A stretch of DNA of 64,000 nt, taken from positions 170,133-234,132 of the forward strand of contig NZ_AUIU01000013.1 in NCBI RefSeq assembly GCF_000423865.1, in the 5' to 3' direction. Shown here piece after piece: positions 1-8,269 of this stretch. The notes under the pieces are model-generated. The model searched no databases. It was given only the letters and a program-made list of their open reading frames with translations, and was not told where the DNA came from. Within the stretch, counting starts at the first letter, position 1. Each line of letters opens with the position of its first letter. The stretch comes from Thermodesulfovibrio thiophilus DSM 17215. Lineage in GTDB: Bacteria > Nitrospirota > Thermodesulfovibrionia > Thermodesulfovibrionales > Thermodesulfovibrionaceae. The position numbers and the translations under genes are program-made.

Positions 1-731
1 ATTTTGTTCTGCACAAGATACAACTCAAAAAGCATTTTTTTTGCTTTGACTGTATCATATAGTTTTTTTGAGTTTTCTACTGTTTTTCTTAAAATCAATT
101 CTGCTTCTGGGAACTTCCCTGCTTTTATTAGAACTTCTGCTTTATCGAGATCATACTTGCTTTTTTTTAGTTTCAAATTTTTCTTAAACTCTTTTAAAGC
201 CTCTTCTGGTTTACCTGTTAGAACAAGATATTTGATTTTCAATAAAACCGCATCTGGTTCATTGAAATCTTTACTGTCTAGTTTTTTTAAAATGTTTTCC
301 AGAAGTTTTAAGTCACCTCTATACAGAGCAATCCAGCCGTTTCCAATCATTGCCTGCCTATCAAGTGGTGCTTTGACCTGATTAAGATAAAGTTCTGCTT
401 CCTTGAATTTATTAATTTTTAAATACGTAAGTCCTAAATATAGAGTAGCTTCATTAATATAGGTAGAATTTTTAAAATCTCTTAAAAGTCTTTTAAGCGG
501 AATTGTTGCTTCATAGTAGTTTCCAAGAAAATAATCTGCTTTGGCAAGTCCAAGAAGTGCTCTATCAGCAAAGTTTGGATTTTCAGTATATTTTTGAAAA
601 AACTCCTTTGCATGTAGGTAATCCTCCATTTTCAGAAGATCTTCTCCATTCTTCAAAGGATCTTCAGCAGAGGCTATGCTTACCATCAGGATTAATATAG
701 CAAAAGCAAGCTTACATATCTTGAATTTCAT
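1..731 (-). CDS. Secreted TPR-repeat protein, partial (runs off window)
   Basis: The reading frame starts at ATG 731 and stays open to base 1, giving 243 codons with no stop, so the C-terminus lies outside the window. The N-terminus (MKFKICKLAFAILILMVSIA, cleavage likely after ASA at about residue 23) is a typical signal peptide. The rest is helical with spaced motifs such as ALLGLAKADYFLGNYYEA and ATLYLGLTYLKINKFKEAE, which match tetratricopeptide repeats, suggesting a periplasmic scaffold or BamD/YbgF-like tether. It overlaps the end of the sigma-54 activator gene by 20 bases, so the two are translationally linked. Family seen; role unknown. Confidence 0.75.
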   Translation of the reverse strand, partial: MKFKICKLAFAILILMVSIASAEDPLKNGEDLLKMEDYLHAKEFFQKYTENPNFADRALLGLAKADYFLGNYYEATIPLKRLLRDFKNSTYINEATLYLGLTYLKINKFKEAELYLNQVKAPLDRQAMIGNGWIALYRGDLKLLENILKKLDSKDFNEPDAVLLKIKYLVLTGKPEEALKEFKKNLKLKKSKYDLDKAEVLIKAGKFPEAELILRKTVENSKKLYDTVKAKKMLFELYLVQNK

Positions 732-1704
732 TGTCTTTTATACCCAATCTCTTCATCTTTTCGATGAGTGTTGTTCGATTTATATTTAAATATTTTGCTG
801 CTCTACTTTTAATCCATTTATTAACATTTAATGAGTGTAGAATTAATTTTTTTTCGTATTCCCTTAAAACTTCGTTAAAGTCTATTGCAGAACTGAAAGG
901 ATTAAAATCATCTGGAATGAACTCCCTTGAAAATGAGTTTTCTCCAAATCTTATTCTCTCTGGAATGTCTTCAAGACTAACTACACCATTATCATTCAAA
1001 ACATAAAAGCGTTCAATTAAATTCTCAAGTTCTCTTACATTGCCTGGCCAACTATAGTTTAAAAAAATTTCCATAACTTCTGGTTTAAGTTGCAATGAGT
1101 AACCAAATTTTTGAGAAAATTTTTTCATAAAATATTCGGATAAAAGTGGAATGTCCTCTTTTCTTTCTCTTAGTGGAGTGATTATTAAAGGTACAACATT
1201 AAGTCTCCAGAAAAGATCTTCTCGGAAATTCCCCTTTTTTACTTCTTTCTCTAAGTCTTTATTTGTTGCTGCAATAATTCTTACATTAACCTGTACAGGT
1301 CTGGTTCCTCCAACTCTTTCAAAGCTTCTTTCCTGAATGACCCTCAATATCTTTACCTGAAGATGTACGGGCATATCACCAATTTCATCAAGAAAAATTG
1401 TGCCTTCATTTGCCAGTTCAAATCTTCCTGGACGACAGTAAACTGCTCCTGTGAATGCTCCCTTTTCATGGCCAAAAAGTTCAGATTCAAGAAGTTCTGA
1501 AGGTATTGCAGCGCAGTTAATAGGGATAAAAGGCTTTGTTGATCTTGTACTTCTCTGATGAATCATTTTTGCAACCAATTCTTTACCTGTGCCACTTTCA
1601 CCAATTATTAAAGCTGTGCTGTCAGCTCTGGAGAGTTTATCAATCATTGTAAGAATTTTTTGAATAGATTCAGACTTTCCAACAATTATAACTTTATCAT
1701 TCAT
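712..1704 (-). CDS. Sigma-54-dependent transcriptional activator without receiver domain
   Basis: A 330-residue bacterial enhancer-binding protein that would remodel RpoN-polymerase at -24/-12 promoters using ATP. The AAA+ core fills almost the whole protein: Walker A GESGTGK at residues 35-41, the sigma-54-contacting GAFTGA loop at 82-87, and FLDEIGDMP (Walker B) soon after. The C-terminus ends in a Fis-type helix-turn-helix (KSRAAKYLNINRTTLIEKMK). There is no N-terminal receiver, GAF or PAS domain, as in PspF, so activity is probably controlled by a partner protein or by expression. The downstream overlapping TPR protein is a possible partner. Target genes are unknown. Confidence 0.9.
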   Translation of the reverse strand: MNDKVIIVGKSESIQKILTMIDKLSRADSTALIIGESGTGKELVAKMIHQRSTRSTKPFIPINCAAIPSELLESELFGHEKGAFTGAVYCRPGRFELANEGTIFLDEIGDMPVHLQVKILRVIQERSFERVGGTRPVQVNVRIIAATNKDLEKEVKKGNFREDLFWRLNVVPLIITPLRERKEDIPLLSEYFMKKFSQKFGYSLQLKPEVMEIFLNYSWPGNVRELENLIERFYVLNDNGVVSLEDIPERIRFGENSFSREFIPDDFNPFSSAIDFNEVLREYEKKLILHSLNVNKWIKSRAAKYLNINRTTLIEKMKRLGIKDNEIQDM

Positions 1705-1847
1705 GTCATAAATATGACATATTGGAAACTAAAATTTCAATAAATATTCTTTCTAGTTCATTTATTTAATGCAATAATATCATGCAATTGTATAAGTATA
1801 ATATTTTCAAGTTTGAGAAAATATCGATTTATATACTCTTTTTTTTC

Positions 1848-1853
1848 TATAAT
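1848..1853 (+). promoter_or_regulatory. Probable -10 box for trkAH
   Basis: A perfect TATAAT lies 42 bases before trkA; no convincing -35 is seen upstream. A GGAG Shine-Dalgarno sits at about 1885, nine bases before the ATG at 1896. Confidence 0.4.
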
Positions 1854-1895
1854 ATTATACTTTTCAAAGTCGAAGTTTTTTAATGGAGTTATTAA

Positions 1896-3236
1896 ATGCG
1901 AGTAATAATTGTGGGTGCTGGAGATATAGGCTATCAAATTGCTAAATTTTTAACTTATGAAGGAGTTGATGTTGTTATTATTGATAGAGATGGGAGTAAA
2001 CTTAGAAGAATTACTGAAGAGCTTGATATTGCAACAATTGAAGCAGAAGGAAGTGATCCTTCAGCATTCAAAGAAGCAGGAGCGGATAAAGCAGATTTAA
2101 TAATTGCAGTTACAAATAGTGATGAAACAAATATGATTGCCTGCCTGCTTGGTAAGGCAATTTTTAATATAAATCGTAAAATTGCAAGGATAAGAAATCC
2201 TAATTACTTTTTTAACAAAGAACTCCTTAGTGAATCGAATCTTGACATAGACCCTGCGATTAATCCAGATTTTGAGGCTGCTCAGGCAGTGACAAAACTA
2301 CTTGAGCATTCATTCGCTAGTGAAATTATAGAGTTTGAGCAGGGGGAAATAATAATAATAGGTATCAAAATTCCAGAGGATAGCCCGATTAAAGAAAAAA
2401 AGTTGAAATCGATCAGAACATTGTTGCCAAAAGATTTTATTATAGGAATCATTGAAAGAGACGAAGATGTAATAATTCCATCTGGAGAGGATATCTTACA
2501 AGTTGGAGATATTGTTTATATTCCATTAAAAAAAGAAGAAATTGAGGAAGTTGCTCAGAGTCTAGGAGTTTATACAGAGCCTGCAAAAAAGATAATGATT
2601 CTTGGTGGTGGACGAATTGGTTACTATATAGCCAGCAAAATGGAAAGTCAGTTAGATATTAAGATTATAGAGAAAGATGCGGAGAGATGTAATTTTTTAA
2701 GCAAACTCCTTAATAAATCTCTAATTCTTCATGGAGATGGAGCTAATAAACAGCTTTTGATTGAAGAAAATATAAGTAATATAGATGCATATATTGCTTG
2801 CTCTAATAACGATGAGTTGAATATCATGTCATCACTTCTTGCCCAGAAACTTGGAGCTAAAAAGGTTATATCCATTATAAATAGAACAGACTATGTTCCT
2901 CTTGCTCATAACTTAGGAATTCAGTCTGTTTTAAGTCCAAGGTTGATCACTACTAGTATTATTCTTCGATATGTAAGAAAAGAAGAAATTTTATCTCTTA
3001 TAGCAATTGCTGAAAATAAAGCTGAAATTATTGAAGGGGTTGTAAATAAAACATCATCTCTTATAGGACAGACACTGAAAGATAAAATTTTCCCTAAAAA
3101 TACAACTCTTGGAGCAATTAAACGAGATGAAAGAATTATAATTCCAAAAGGTGAAGATTTTATTAAGGAACAAGATAAATTAATTATATTTACACTGAGA
3201 GATTCTATAAAAGAAATTGAAAAACTTCTAGCATGA
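1896..3236 (+). CDS. trkA: Trk potassium uptake system, NAD-binding regulatory protein TrkA
   Basis: A 446-residue cytoplasmic gating subunit of a Trk/Ktr potassium transporter. It is a tandem duplication: two RCK-N Rossmann folds, the first starting MRVIIVGAGDIGYQIAKFL (GxGxxG at 7-12) and the second KKIMILGGGRIGYYIA at about residue 230, each followed by an RCK-C ligand-binding lobe ending in repeated IIIPxGED motifs. Length and double architecture match TrkA from proteobacteria. The stop overlaps the trkH start (ATGA, 3233-3236), so the two subunits are translationally coupled. Confidence 0.95.
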   Translation: MRVIIVGAGDIGYQIAKFLTYEGVDVVIIDRDGSKLRRITEELDIATIEAEGSDPSAFKEAGADKADLIIAVTNSDETNMIACLLGKAIFNINRKIARIRNPNYFFNKELLSESNLDIDPAINPDFEAAQAVTKLLEHSFASEIIEFEQGEIIIIGIKIPEDSPIKEKKLKSIRTLLPKDFIIGIIERDEDVIIPSGEDILQVGDIVYIPLKKEEIEEVAQSLGVYTEPAKKIMILGGGRIGYYIASKMESQLDIKIIEKDAERCNFLSKLLNKSLILHGDGANKQLLIEENISNIDAYIACSNNDELNIMSSLLAQKLGAKKVISIINRTDYVPLAHNLGIQSVLSPRLITTSIILRYVRKEEILSLIAIAENKAEIIEGVVNKTSSLIGQTLKDKIFPKNTTLGAIKRDERIIIPKGEDFIKEQDKLIIFTLRDSIKEIEKLLA

Positions 3237-4681
3237 ATTACAAAACTATAATCAATATTGTTGGTACGGCTCTTATTATTCTTTCAATTTTTATGCTTTT
3301 ATCAGTTTTTGTATCAATTCTCAATCACTCTTCAGATACTTTTGCACTGGGATTGTCATTTTTTTTAACTTTATTTTCTGGAACAGTTATGCTTTCAATA
3401 ACAAAACAATACACACATGAAGAACTAATGTATCGAGAAGCTTTTATGACTGTAACTTTTACATGGATAGTAATTACTTTTTTTGGTTGTCTCCCTTATA
3501 TTTTTACTGGTAGCGTTGTTTCTTTTACAGACGCTTTTTTTGAATCAATGTCAGGATTTACAACAACAGGAGCAAGTATTTTTATGGATGTGGAAAAATT
3601 GCCAGCTGGCTTACTATTCTGGAGAAGTATGACTCAGTGGATAGGTGGAATGGGAATTATAGTATTTGCGCTTGCAATTCTACCTATTATGGGAACAGGG
3701 GGAATGCAGTTGTTTAAGGCTGAAGTGCCTGGTATCACTGTTGATAAACTTAGACCGAGCATTATTGGTACAGCAAAAGCATTATGGTTTATTTATATAG
3801 GAATAACAGGAATTATCGTAGTTCTTTATTACTTTGGTGGTATGGATATTTATGATGCATTTTGTCATGCTTTTACTACTATTTCAACTGGTGGATTTTC
3901 CACAAAAAATGCAAGTATTGCTCATTTTAACAATCCATTACTTGATTATATATCAAGCTTAGGAATGTTTCTTGGAGGAATAAATTTTGCTTTGTATTTT
4001 TATTTGTTAAAAGGTACTATCAGAAAATTTTTTAAAAATGCTGAGTTCAGATTTTATTGCTGTATAATTACTATAACAGTTATACTTATAACAATAGACC
4101 TATGGCTTTATGTTTATAGTTCTTTTTCCGACTCGCTTAGATATGCTATTTTTCAAGTTGTCTCAATGATGACTACCACAGGTTATGCAACAGCAAATTA
4201 TTTAAATTGGAGTGCATTCTCACAGTTGATTTTATTGATTATTATGTTTTTTGGAGGCATGACCGGATCTACCGGAGGCGGTATTAAACATGTCAGGATT
4301 TATCTAATGATTAAGCAGATATATAGAGAATTTTATCAACTAATTCATCCCAGAGCAGTTTTAGTATTAAAATTAGATGAAAAAATTCTCACCAAAGAAT
4401 TACTTGGAAGTATTTGGGGATTTGTTTTTCTTGCGATATTTGTTTGCATAATTGCAAGTATTGCAATGACATCAACAGGTATGGATTTGATAACCTCTGT
4501 TTCAACAGTTATCTCTACAATGAACAATGTCGGTCCTGCTATGGGAGAAGCTGGTCCTGTTGGCAACTACTCATCAATACCTATTGCAGGGAAGTGGATA
4601 CTTATTTTCTGTATGCTTGTTGGAAGACTTGAATATTATACAGTGTTAATTCTTGTTACTCCAGCTTTCTGGAAAAAATAA
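3233..4681 (+). CDS. trkH: Trk potassium transporter membrane subunit TrkH
   Basis: The 482-residue potassium-conducting subunit of the Trk system, an inner-membrane protein with about ten hydrophobic segments. Selectivity-filter signatures are visible: FFESMSGFTTTGAS, FCHAFTTISTGGFST, MMTTTGYATANY and STMNNVGPAMG, the four pore loops expected in the SKT superfamily, plus MFFGGMTGSTGGGIKHVR before a later membrane segment. It overlaps trkA by four bases and is the last gene of the pair, with an intrinsic terminator about 65 bases downstream. Confidence 0.95.
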   Translation: MNYKTIINIVGTALIILSIFMLLSVFVSILNHSSDTFALGLSFFLTLFSGTVMLSITKQYTHEELMYREAFMTVTFTWIVITFFGCLPYIFTGSVVSFTDAFFESMSGFTTTGASIFMDVEKLPAGLLFWRSMTQWIGGMGIIVFALAILPIMGTGGMQLFKAEVPGITVDKLRPSIIGTAKALWFIYIGITGIIVVLYYFGGMDIYDAFCHAFTTISTGGFSTKNASIAHFNNPLLDYISSLGMFLGGINFALYFYLLKGTIRKFFKNAEFRFYCCIITITVILITIDLWLYVYSSFSDSLRYAIFQVVSMMTTTGYATANYLNWSAFSQLILLIIMFFGGMTGSTGGGIKHVRIYLMIKQIYREFYQLIHPRAVLVLKLDEKILTKELLGSIWGFVFLAIFVCIIASIAMTSTGMDLITSVSTVISTMNNVGPAMGEAGPVGNYSSIPIAGKWILIFCMLVGRLEYYTVLILVTPAFWKK

Positions 4682-4746
4682 TTTTTCTGTGCGAATATTA
4701 TTTTTGTTTAGATTAACTGCACTGGTTAAACATGGTTTTATTATTG

Positions 4747-4773
4747 GGATTATTGAGATAATCCTGTTTTTTT
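4747..4773 (+). terminator. Intrinsic terminator of trkAH
   Basis: A 7-bp stem (GGATTAT / ATAATCC) with a TGAG loop is followed by a run of seven T on the plus strand. It overlaps the last codons of the convergent pseudouridine synthase gene. Confidence 0.7.
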
Positions 4774-5475
4774 CTTAAGTGTTGCAATTTCTTCCTTTGT
4801 AAGAGGTCTCAGTTGACCTGGTTTTAACTCTCCGAGCTTTACTCCATCGATGGCTATTCTGATTAATCTAATAACAGGATGACCGACTCGTTCGAGCATT
4901 TTACGAATTTGTCTTTTTCGTCCTTCCTTAAGAGTAATTTTTATCCATGAATTGGCTTTCAATTTTTTTACAAGATGCACACTTGCTGGAACAGCAAACT
5001 TTCCGTCAATCTTAATTCCTTTTTTTAATTTTTCTATATTTTTATCTTCTATCAATCCTTCAATTTTAACCATATAAGTTTTTTCAATTTCTGAACCTGG
5101 ATGCATTACTCTGTAAGCAAGTTCTCCGTCATTTGTAAGCAGAAGTAGTCCTTCTGAATCATAATCAAGTCTTCCAACTGGATAAATTCTGAATTTAATA
5201 CCTTTCAAAAAATGCTTTATTGTCATTCTTCCCTGTGGATCAATAAGTGATGTAATCACTTTCCTTGGTTTATAAAAGGCATAATAAACCTTTTGCTGCG
5301 GTTTAATAAGAAGATTACCATCAACTTTTATATAATCTGTTTCTGGATCAGCTTTCTGCCCTATAGTTGCGATTTGTCCGTTTACTGTAACTTTTCCCTC
5401 TTTTATCAGCTCTTCTGCTTTTCTGCGGGATACAATTCCATATTCACAAAGGATTTTCTGAAGTCTTTGTATCAT
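4750..5475 (-). CDS. rluB: rRNA large-subunit pseudouridine synthase, RluB/RsuA family
   Basis: A 241-residue enzyme that isomerises a specific uridine in rRNA. An S4 RNA-binding domain occupies about residues 1-50 (RLQKILCEYGIVSRRKAEEL), followed by the catalytic domain with GRLDYDSEGLLLLTND at 101-116; the Asp in GRLD (104) is the expected nucleophile. The C-terminal LKEGRKRQIRKMLE motif is typical of the RsuA/RluB/E/F group. Whether the target is 23S (RluB) or 16S (RsuA) cannot be told from sequence alone; RluB is the commoner annotation for this length. Its stop overlaps the trkH terminator. Confidence 0.88.
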   Translation of the reverse strand: MIQRLQKILCEYGIVSRRKAEELIKEGKVTVNGQIATIGQKADPETDYIKVDGNLLIKPQQKVYYAFYKPRKVITSLIDPQGRMTIKHFLKGIKFRIYPVGRLDYDSEGLLLLTNDGELAYRVMHPGSEIEKTYMVKIEGLIEDKNIEKLKKGIKIDGKFAVPASVHLVKKLKANSWIKITLKEGRKRQIRKMLERVGHPVIRLIRIAIDGVKLGELKPGQLRPLTKEEIATLKKKTGLSQ

Positions 5476-5477
5476 AG

Positions 5478-6479
5478 CTAATCCATAATCTCAACATAAG
5501 CCTTTTGACGGAGGCTTCTTATCCAGAGTTTATATTCGTTCCAGAATTTTTCATTTTCCAGAAGATTTCTTACATAATTGATCAATCTTTCAGATCCTTT
5601 TTTAAAACAGATGCCATCAAGTCTGAAAATAAAAATACCATGTTCAGTCATAATTGGTTCACTTACCTGCCCTATGTTCATTTTTGAAAGTAAAATCGCA
5701 AGCTGAGGAGCTATTTCATTTTTTTTTAATACTCCGATTGATCCTCCTGATCTGGCTGAAACATCTTCACTGAATTGAGATGCAATTCTATTGAAAGGTT
5801 CTCCCTGAATAAGTCTTTTTAAAATTTCATTTATTTTTATTTTTAATTCCTCTTCATTTTCTCTTTTTTTTAAAAATATCTGACTTACATAATAACCATC
5901 ATCATCACATGAGAGCTCAGGATTAGCTGCGATATAATTGTTTATTTCTTCATCAGTAACAATTATCTTACTTTTTACAAACATATTTGATGCTCTGCCA
6001 ATTATTACTTGTTCTTTAAGCAGTTTTTTATAATCTTCAAAAGTCATTCCTTCTTTCTGAAGGGTTTCATTAAATGCTTTATCTGACATTTTATATTTTT
6101 TCTTTATATCATTTATTGCTGCATCTATTTCAGAATCACTGACAAAGATTCCAAATTTTTCAGCTTCTTCTATCTGAAGCTTTGTATCAATGAGCTTTTC
6201 AAGTAATTCCTCCTGATGTTTTTTGAAATATTTAAATCTTTCGTCAGGATTGAGTGATTTAATTTCATCATTTGCAACAAATTCCATATATTTATAGAGT
6301 TCGCTCCATGTTATTACTTCTTTGTTAACTACAGCTACAACTTTATCAAGAAAAAATTTATTTTCTTCCGCACTGGCTGAAGATTGAAATATAGATTGGA
6401 AGTTGAAAAATGAAACTAAAATTACCAGTAAAACTGATAGTTTTAAAACATAAACTTTACTACCTAGAAAATATTTCAT
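5478..6479 (-). CDS. SurA-type periplasmic chaperone / parvulin peptidyl-prolyl isomerase
   Basis: An envelope folding factor. I choose ATG 6479, giving 333 residues that begin MKYFLGSKVYVLKLSVLLVI, a signal peptide with cleavage near SASA; a longer frame opens at 6551 but would overlap hypE by about 60 bases and put a non-secretory tail before the signal. The order is then a SurA-N helical chaperone domain (VNKEVITWSELYKYMEF onward) and one parvulin domain containing the typical SEDVSARSGGSIGVLKK and GQVSEPIMTEHGIFIFRLDG motifs. E. coli SurA has two parvulin domains; this has one. It follows hypE by 13 bases. Confidence 0.85.
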   Translation of the reverse strand: MKYFLGSKVYVLKLSVLLVILVSFFNFQSIFQSSASAEENKFFLDKVVAVVNKEVITWSELYKYMEFVANDEIKSLNPDERFKYFKKHQEELLEKLIDTKLQIEEAEKFGIFVSDSEIDAAINDIKKKYKMSDKAFNETLQKEGMTFEDYKKLLKEQVIIGRASNMFVKSKIIVTDEEINNYIAANPELSCDDDGYYVSQIFLKKRENEEELKIKINEILKRLIQGEPFNRIASQFSEDVSARSGGSIGVLKKNEIAPQLAILLSKMNIGQVSEPIMTEHGIFIFRLDGICFKKGSERLINYVRNLLENEKFWNEYKLWIRSLRQKAYVEIMD

Positions 6480-6492
6480 GTAATAAACTCTA

Positions 6493-7491
6493 TTAACATA
6501 TTCTTGGTAGTTGTTCTCCTGGAAGCATGTCAACCATTCTTGTGCCTCCAATTAATGTTTTCAATAAGACTTTACCTCCTTGACCTGTAACCTCTCCAAT
6601 TATTGTAGATTCTATCCCGAATGGATGCTTTTTCATCAAAGTAAGTATTTCCTCTGTAACTTCCGGTTTAACAATAGCAATAAAAATACCTTCATTAGCT
6701 ACAAATAGAGGATCAAGTCCAAGGAGGTCGCATGCTCCTTTAACAGTATCATGAACTGGAATTGAATTTTCATAAATTAAGATATCCTTGCCTGAGTCAA
6801 GGGCAATTTCTTTAAGTGTGGTTGCAACTCCACCACGTGTGGGATCTCGCATAATTTTGATAAAAGGAGCGAAGTATTGGAGAATTTCGTTAATTAAACC
6901 ATTTAATGCTCTGGTGTCACTCAAGACGGGCGGTTCAAAGATAAAATCATTTCTTTCAGCCATTACAGCAATTCCATGATTCCCTATAGATCCACTTAAG
7001 ATAACTTTATCTCCAATTTCTACTTTCATAGGAGACAGTTCGATATTATCTGATAATATGCCAACTCCTGAAGTATTTATAAAAATTCCATCTCCCTTAC
7101 CTTTGTCAACAACTTTAGTGTCTCCAGCAACTATTTTTACTCCTGCTTTTTTTGCCGATGCAGCAATGCTTTTTAAAATCTTTTCAAAGTCAACCATTGG
7201 AAGACCTTCTTCTAATATAAAACCTGCTGTTAGATAAAGAGGTGTAGCACCCACAACAGCTAAATCATTTACAGTGCCGTTTACTGCAAGGTCACCAATA
7301 TTTCCACCAGGAAAAAATATTGGTGATACAGTGTATGAATCAGTTGTTATAGCAATTTTTCCAGAATGATTAAGAGATATCACAGCAGAGTCCATAAGTG
7401 AGGAAAGCTCAAATACTGGTACGACGTATTTTGTTATAAGTTCATGCATTAATTTGCCACCACTTCCATGACCAAGAAGGATTCTATCCAT
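6493..7491 (-). CDS. hypE: Hydrogenase maturation protein HypE
   Basis: A 332-residue carbamoyl dehydratase that turns the carbamoyl group on its own C-terminal cysteine into the cyanide ligand of [NiFe]-hydrogenase. It starts MDRILLGHGSGGKLMHELI, has the AIR-synthase/PurM fold, and ends exactly in PRIC, with the C-terminal cysteine essential in this family. The other hyp genes are not in the window, so hypE is separated from its maturation partners. An AAGGAG Shine-Dalgarno precedes the ATG, and a TATAAT box lies at 7526-7531 on the minus strand. Presence implies a [NiFe]-hydrogenase elsewhere in the genome. Confidence 0.95.
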   Translation of the reverse strand: MDRILLGHGSGGKLMHELITKYVVPVFELSSLMDSAVISLNHSGKIAITTDSYTVSPIFFPGGNIGDLAVNGTVNDLAVVGATPLYLTAGFILEEGLPMVDFEKILKSIAASAKKAGVKIVAGDTKVVDKGKGDGIFINTSGVGILSDNIELSPMKVEIGDKVILSGSIGNHGIAVMAERNDFIFEPPVLSDTRALNGLINEILQYFAPFIKIMRDPTRGGVATTLKEIALDSGKDILIYENSIPVHDTVKGACDLLGLDPLFVANEGIFIAIVKPEVTEEILTLMKKHPFGIESTIIGEVTGQGGKVLLKTLIGGTRMVDMLPGEQLPRIC

Positions 7492-7525
7492 TCATGCTCC
7501 TTATCAATTCGATTGTTTCTGTAAT

Positions 7526-7531
7526 ATTATA
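7526..7531 (-). promoter_or_regulatory. Probable -10 box for hypE
   Basis: TATAAT on the minus strand about 35 bases before the hypE ATG; the -35 is weak. Confidence 0.35.
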
Positions 7532-7626
7532 CAAAAATAGTTCAAGTAATAGGTAATTATCTACTTGCTTACTGATGTTTTAATTTTATGATCGGTTTTT
7601 TAAATTAAAAAGCCACGAAAAGAAAG

Positions 7627-7658
7627 TTTACAGGGGTTCTGAAACGAACCCCTGTAAA
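7627..7658 (-). terminator. Hairpin terminator after the 70-residue protein gene
   Basis: A perfect 13-bp stem (TTTACAGGGGTTC and its complement) with a 6-base loop, 7 bases past the stop of the gene at 7665. A T-rich stretch follows on the minus strand. Confidence 0.8.
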
Positions 7659-7664
7659 ATGAAT

Positions 7665-7877
7665 TTAATTCAGCTTCTCAGAGCCAAAGTTTACTTTGTC
7701 TCCATTTATAAATCTGGTAATCATAAAACCTACTGCTGAGACAATCATACATTCCTGTTTGAACTGGCATAACTTGCAGCTTTGTGATTCTTCAGAAGGA
7801 GAATGAATGCATTTTACAATTTCAGGAAGGTATGCAATCAAAGTGGACATGTCAACAGACACTTTCATGTCATGCAT
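7665..7877 (-). CDS. Small cysteine-containing protein of unknown function (70 aa)
   Basis: I do not recognise this family. The gene is supported by a strong Shine-Dalgarno (AAGGAGGGC, 4 bases before the ATG at 7877) and its own terminator 7 bases past the stop. The protein carries four cysteines, C23, C35, C38 and C44, the last three as CKLCQFKQEC, which could bind zinc or an Fe-S cluster. A hydrophobic patch (MIVSAVGFMI) follows. It has a long, structured 5' leader and sits upstream of, and divergent from, a haem-sensing two-component system, but no functional link is shown. Confidence 0.65.
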   Translation of the reverse strand: MHDMKVSVDMSTLIAYLPEIVKCIHSPSEESQSCKLCQFKQECMIVSAVGFMITRFINGDKVNFGSEKLN

Positions 7878-7990
7878 AGAAGCCCTCCTTACTCTGGCAT
7901 TAATGCTGCCATACTGGGTTATTTTTATCCCGCCATTAAAAAGCAGAAGATGTCCCAGCAGGCGGATTTCCTCTGCTTTTACATATGAGT
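7878..7990 (-). promoter_or_regulatory. Structured 5' leader of the 70-aa gene, possible riboswitch-like pseudoknot
   Basis: On the minus strand an 8-bp stem (AAAAGCAG 7980-7973 with CTGCTTTT 7946-7939) encloses a loop whose CCGCC (7965-7961) can pair with GGCGG just outside the stem (7934-7930), an H-type pseudoknot. A second loop segment TGCTGGG (7960-7954) is complementary to CCCAGTA (7918-7912), and a TGGCA/TGCCA hairpin (7911-7894) lies just before the Shine-Dalgarno. It resembles no riboswitch class I can name. Confidence 0.4.
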
Positions 7991-8231
7991 TTCAAATAAC
8001 ACAAACTGTAACTTTAAAATATCTATCCTTGATCAGGAAGATGAGAAAAAATCAAGTTGTTAATTAGCTTTCGATTTCTGTTTGAGATTTCCGAATCGTA
8101 TGTTCAATATGGAATAAAATTTATCTTACCAGTTCTATTAAGAATATTTCAATTTTTTAAATTTATATGTTGTTTAGTAATACAAAACGATATCAAAAAA
8201 GTTATTGTAAATCTGTTTATTTGAGGTAAAT
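7991..8231. other. Intergenic stretch with no gene seen
   Basis: Together with the leader this completes a 392-base gap between divergent genes. No start with a ribosome site, no RNA gene and no strong hairpin was seen. It should hold the promoter of the minus-strand 70-aa gene. Confidence 0.5.
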
Positions 8232-8261
8232 TTGCAGATAATAGTTAATCTCTATTACAAT
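8232..8261 (+). promoter_or_regulatory. Promoter of the sensor kinase / regulator operon
   Basis: TTGCAG (8232-8237), an 18-base spacer and TACAAT (8256-8261). The predicted start, six to eight bases further on, coincides with the kinase ATG at 8270 within two or three bases, and there is no Shine-Dalgarno. Confidence 0.55.
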
Positions 8262-8269
8262 CTAGATAG

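Noticed and set aside
4..700. Plus-strand open frames at the window start
   Set aside because: They are antisense to the secreted TPR protein, which has a signal peptide and an uninterrupted frame on the minus strand.
6479..6551. Longer start for the SurA-like gene
   Set aside because: It adds a non-secretory tail before a clear signal peptide and overlaps hypE by 59 bases.
7907..7980. Known riboswitch classes (TPP, SAM, cobalamin, c-di-GMP-I, fluoride)
   Set aside because: None of the conserved core strings of these classes could be recognised in the leader.
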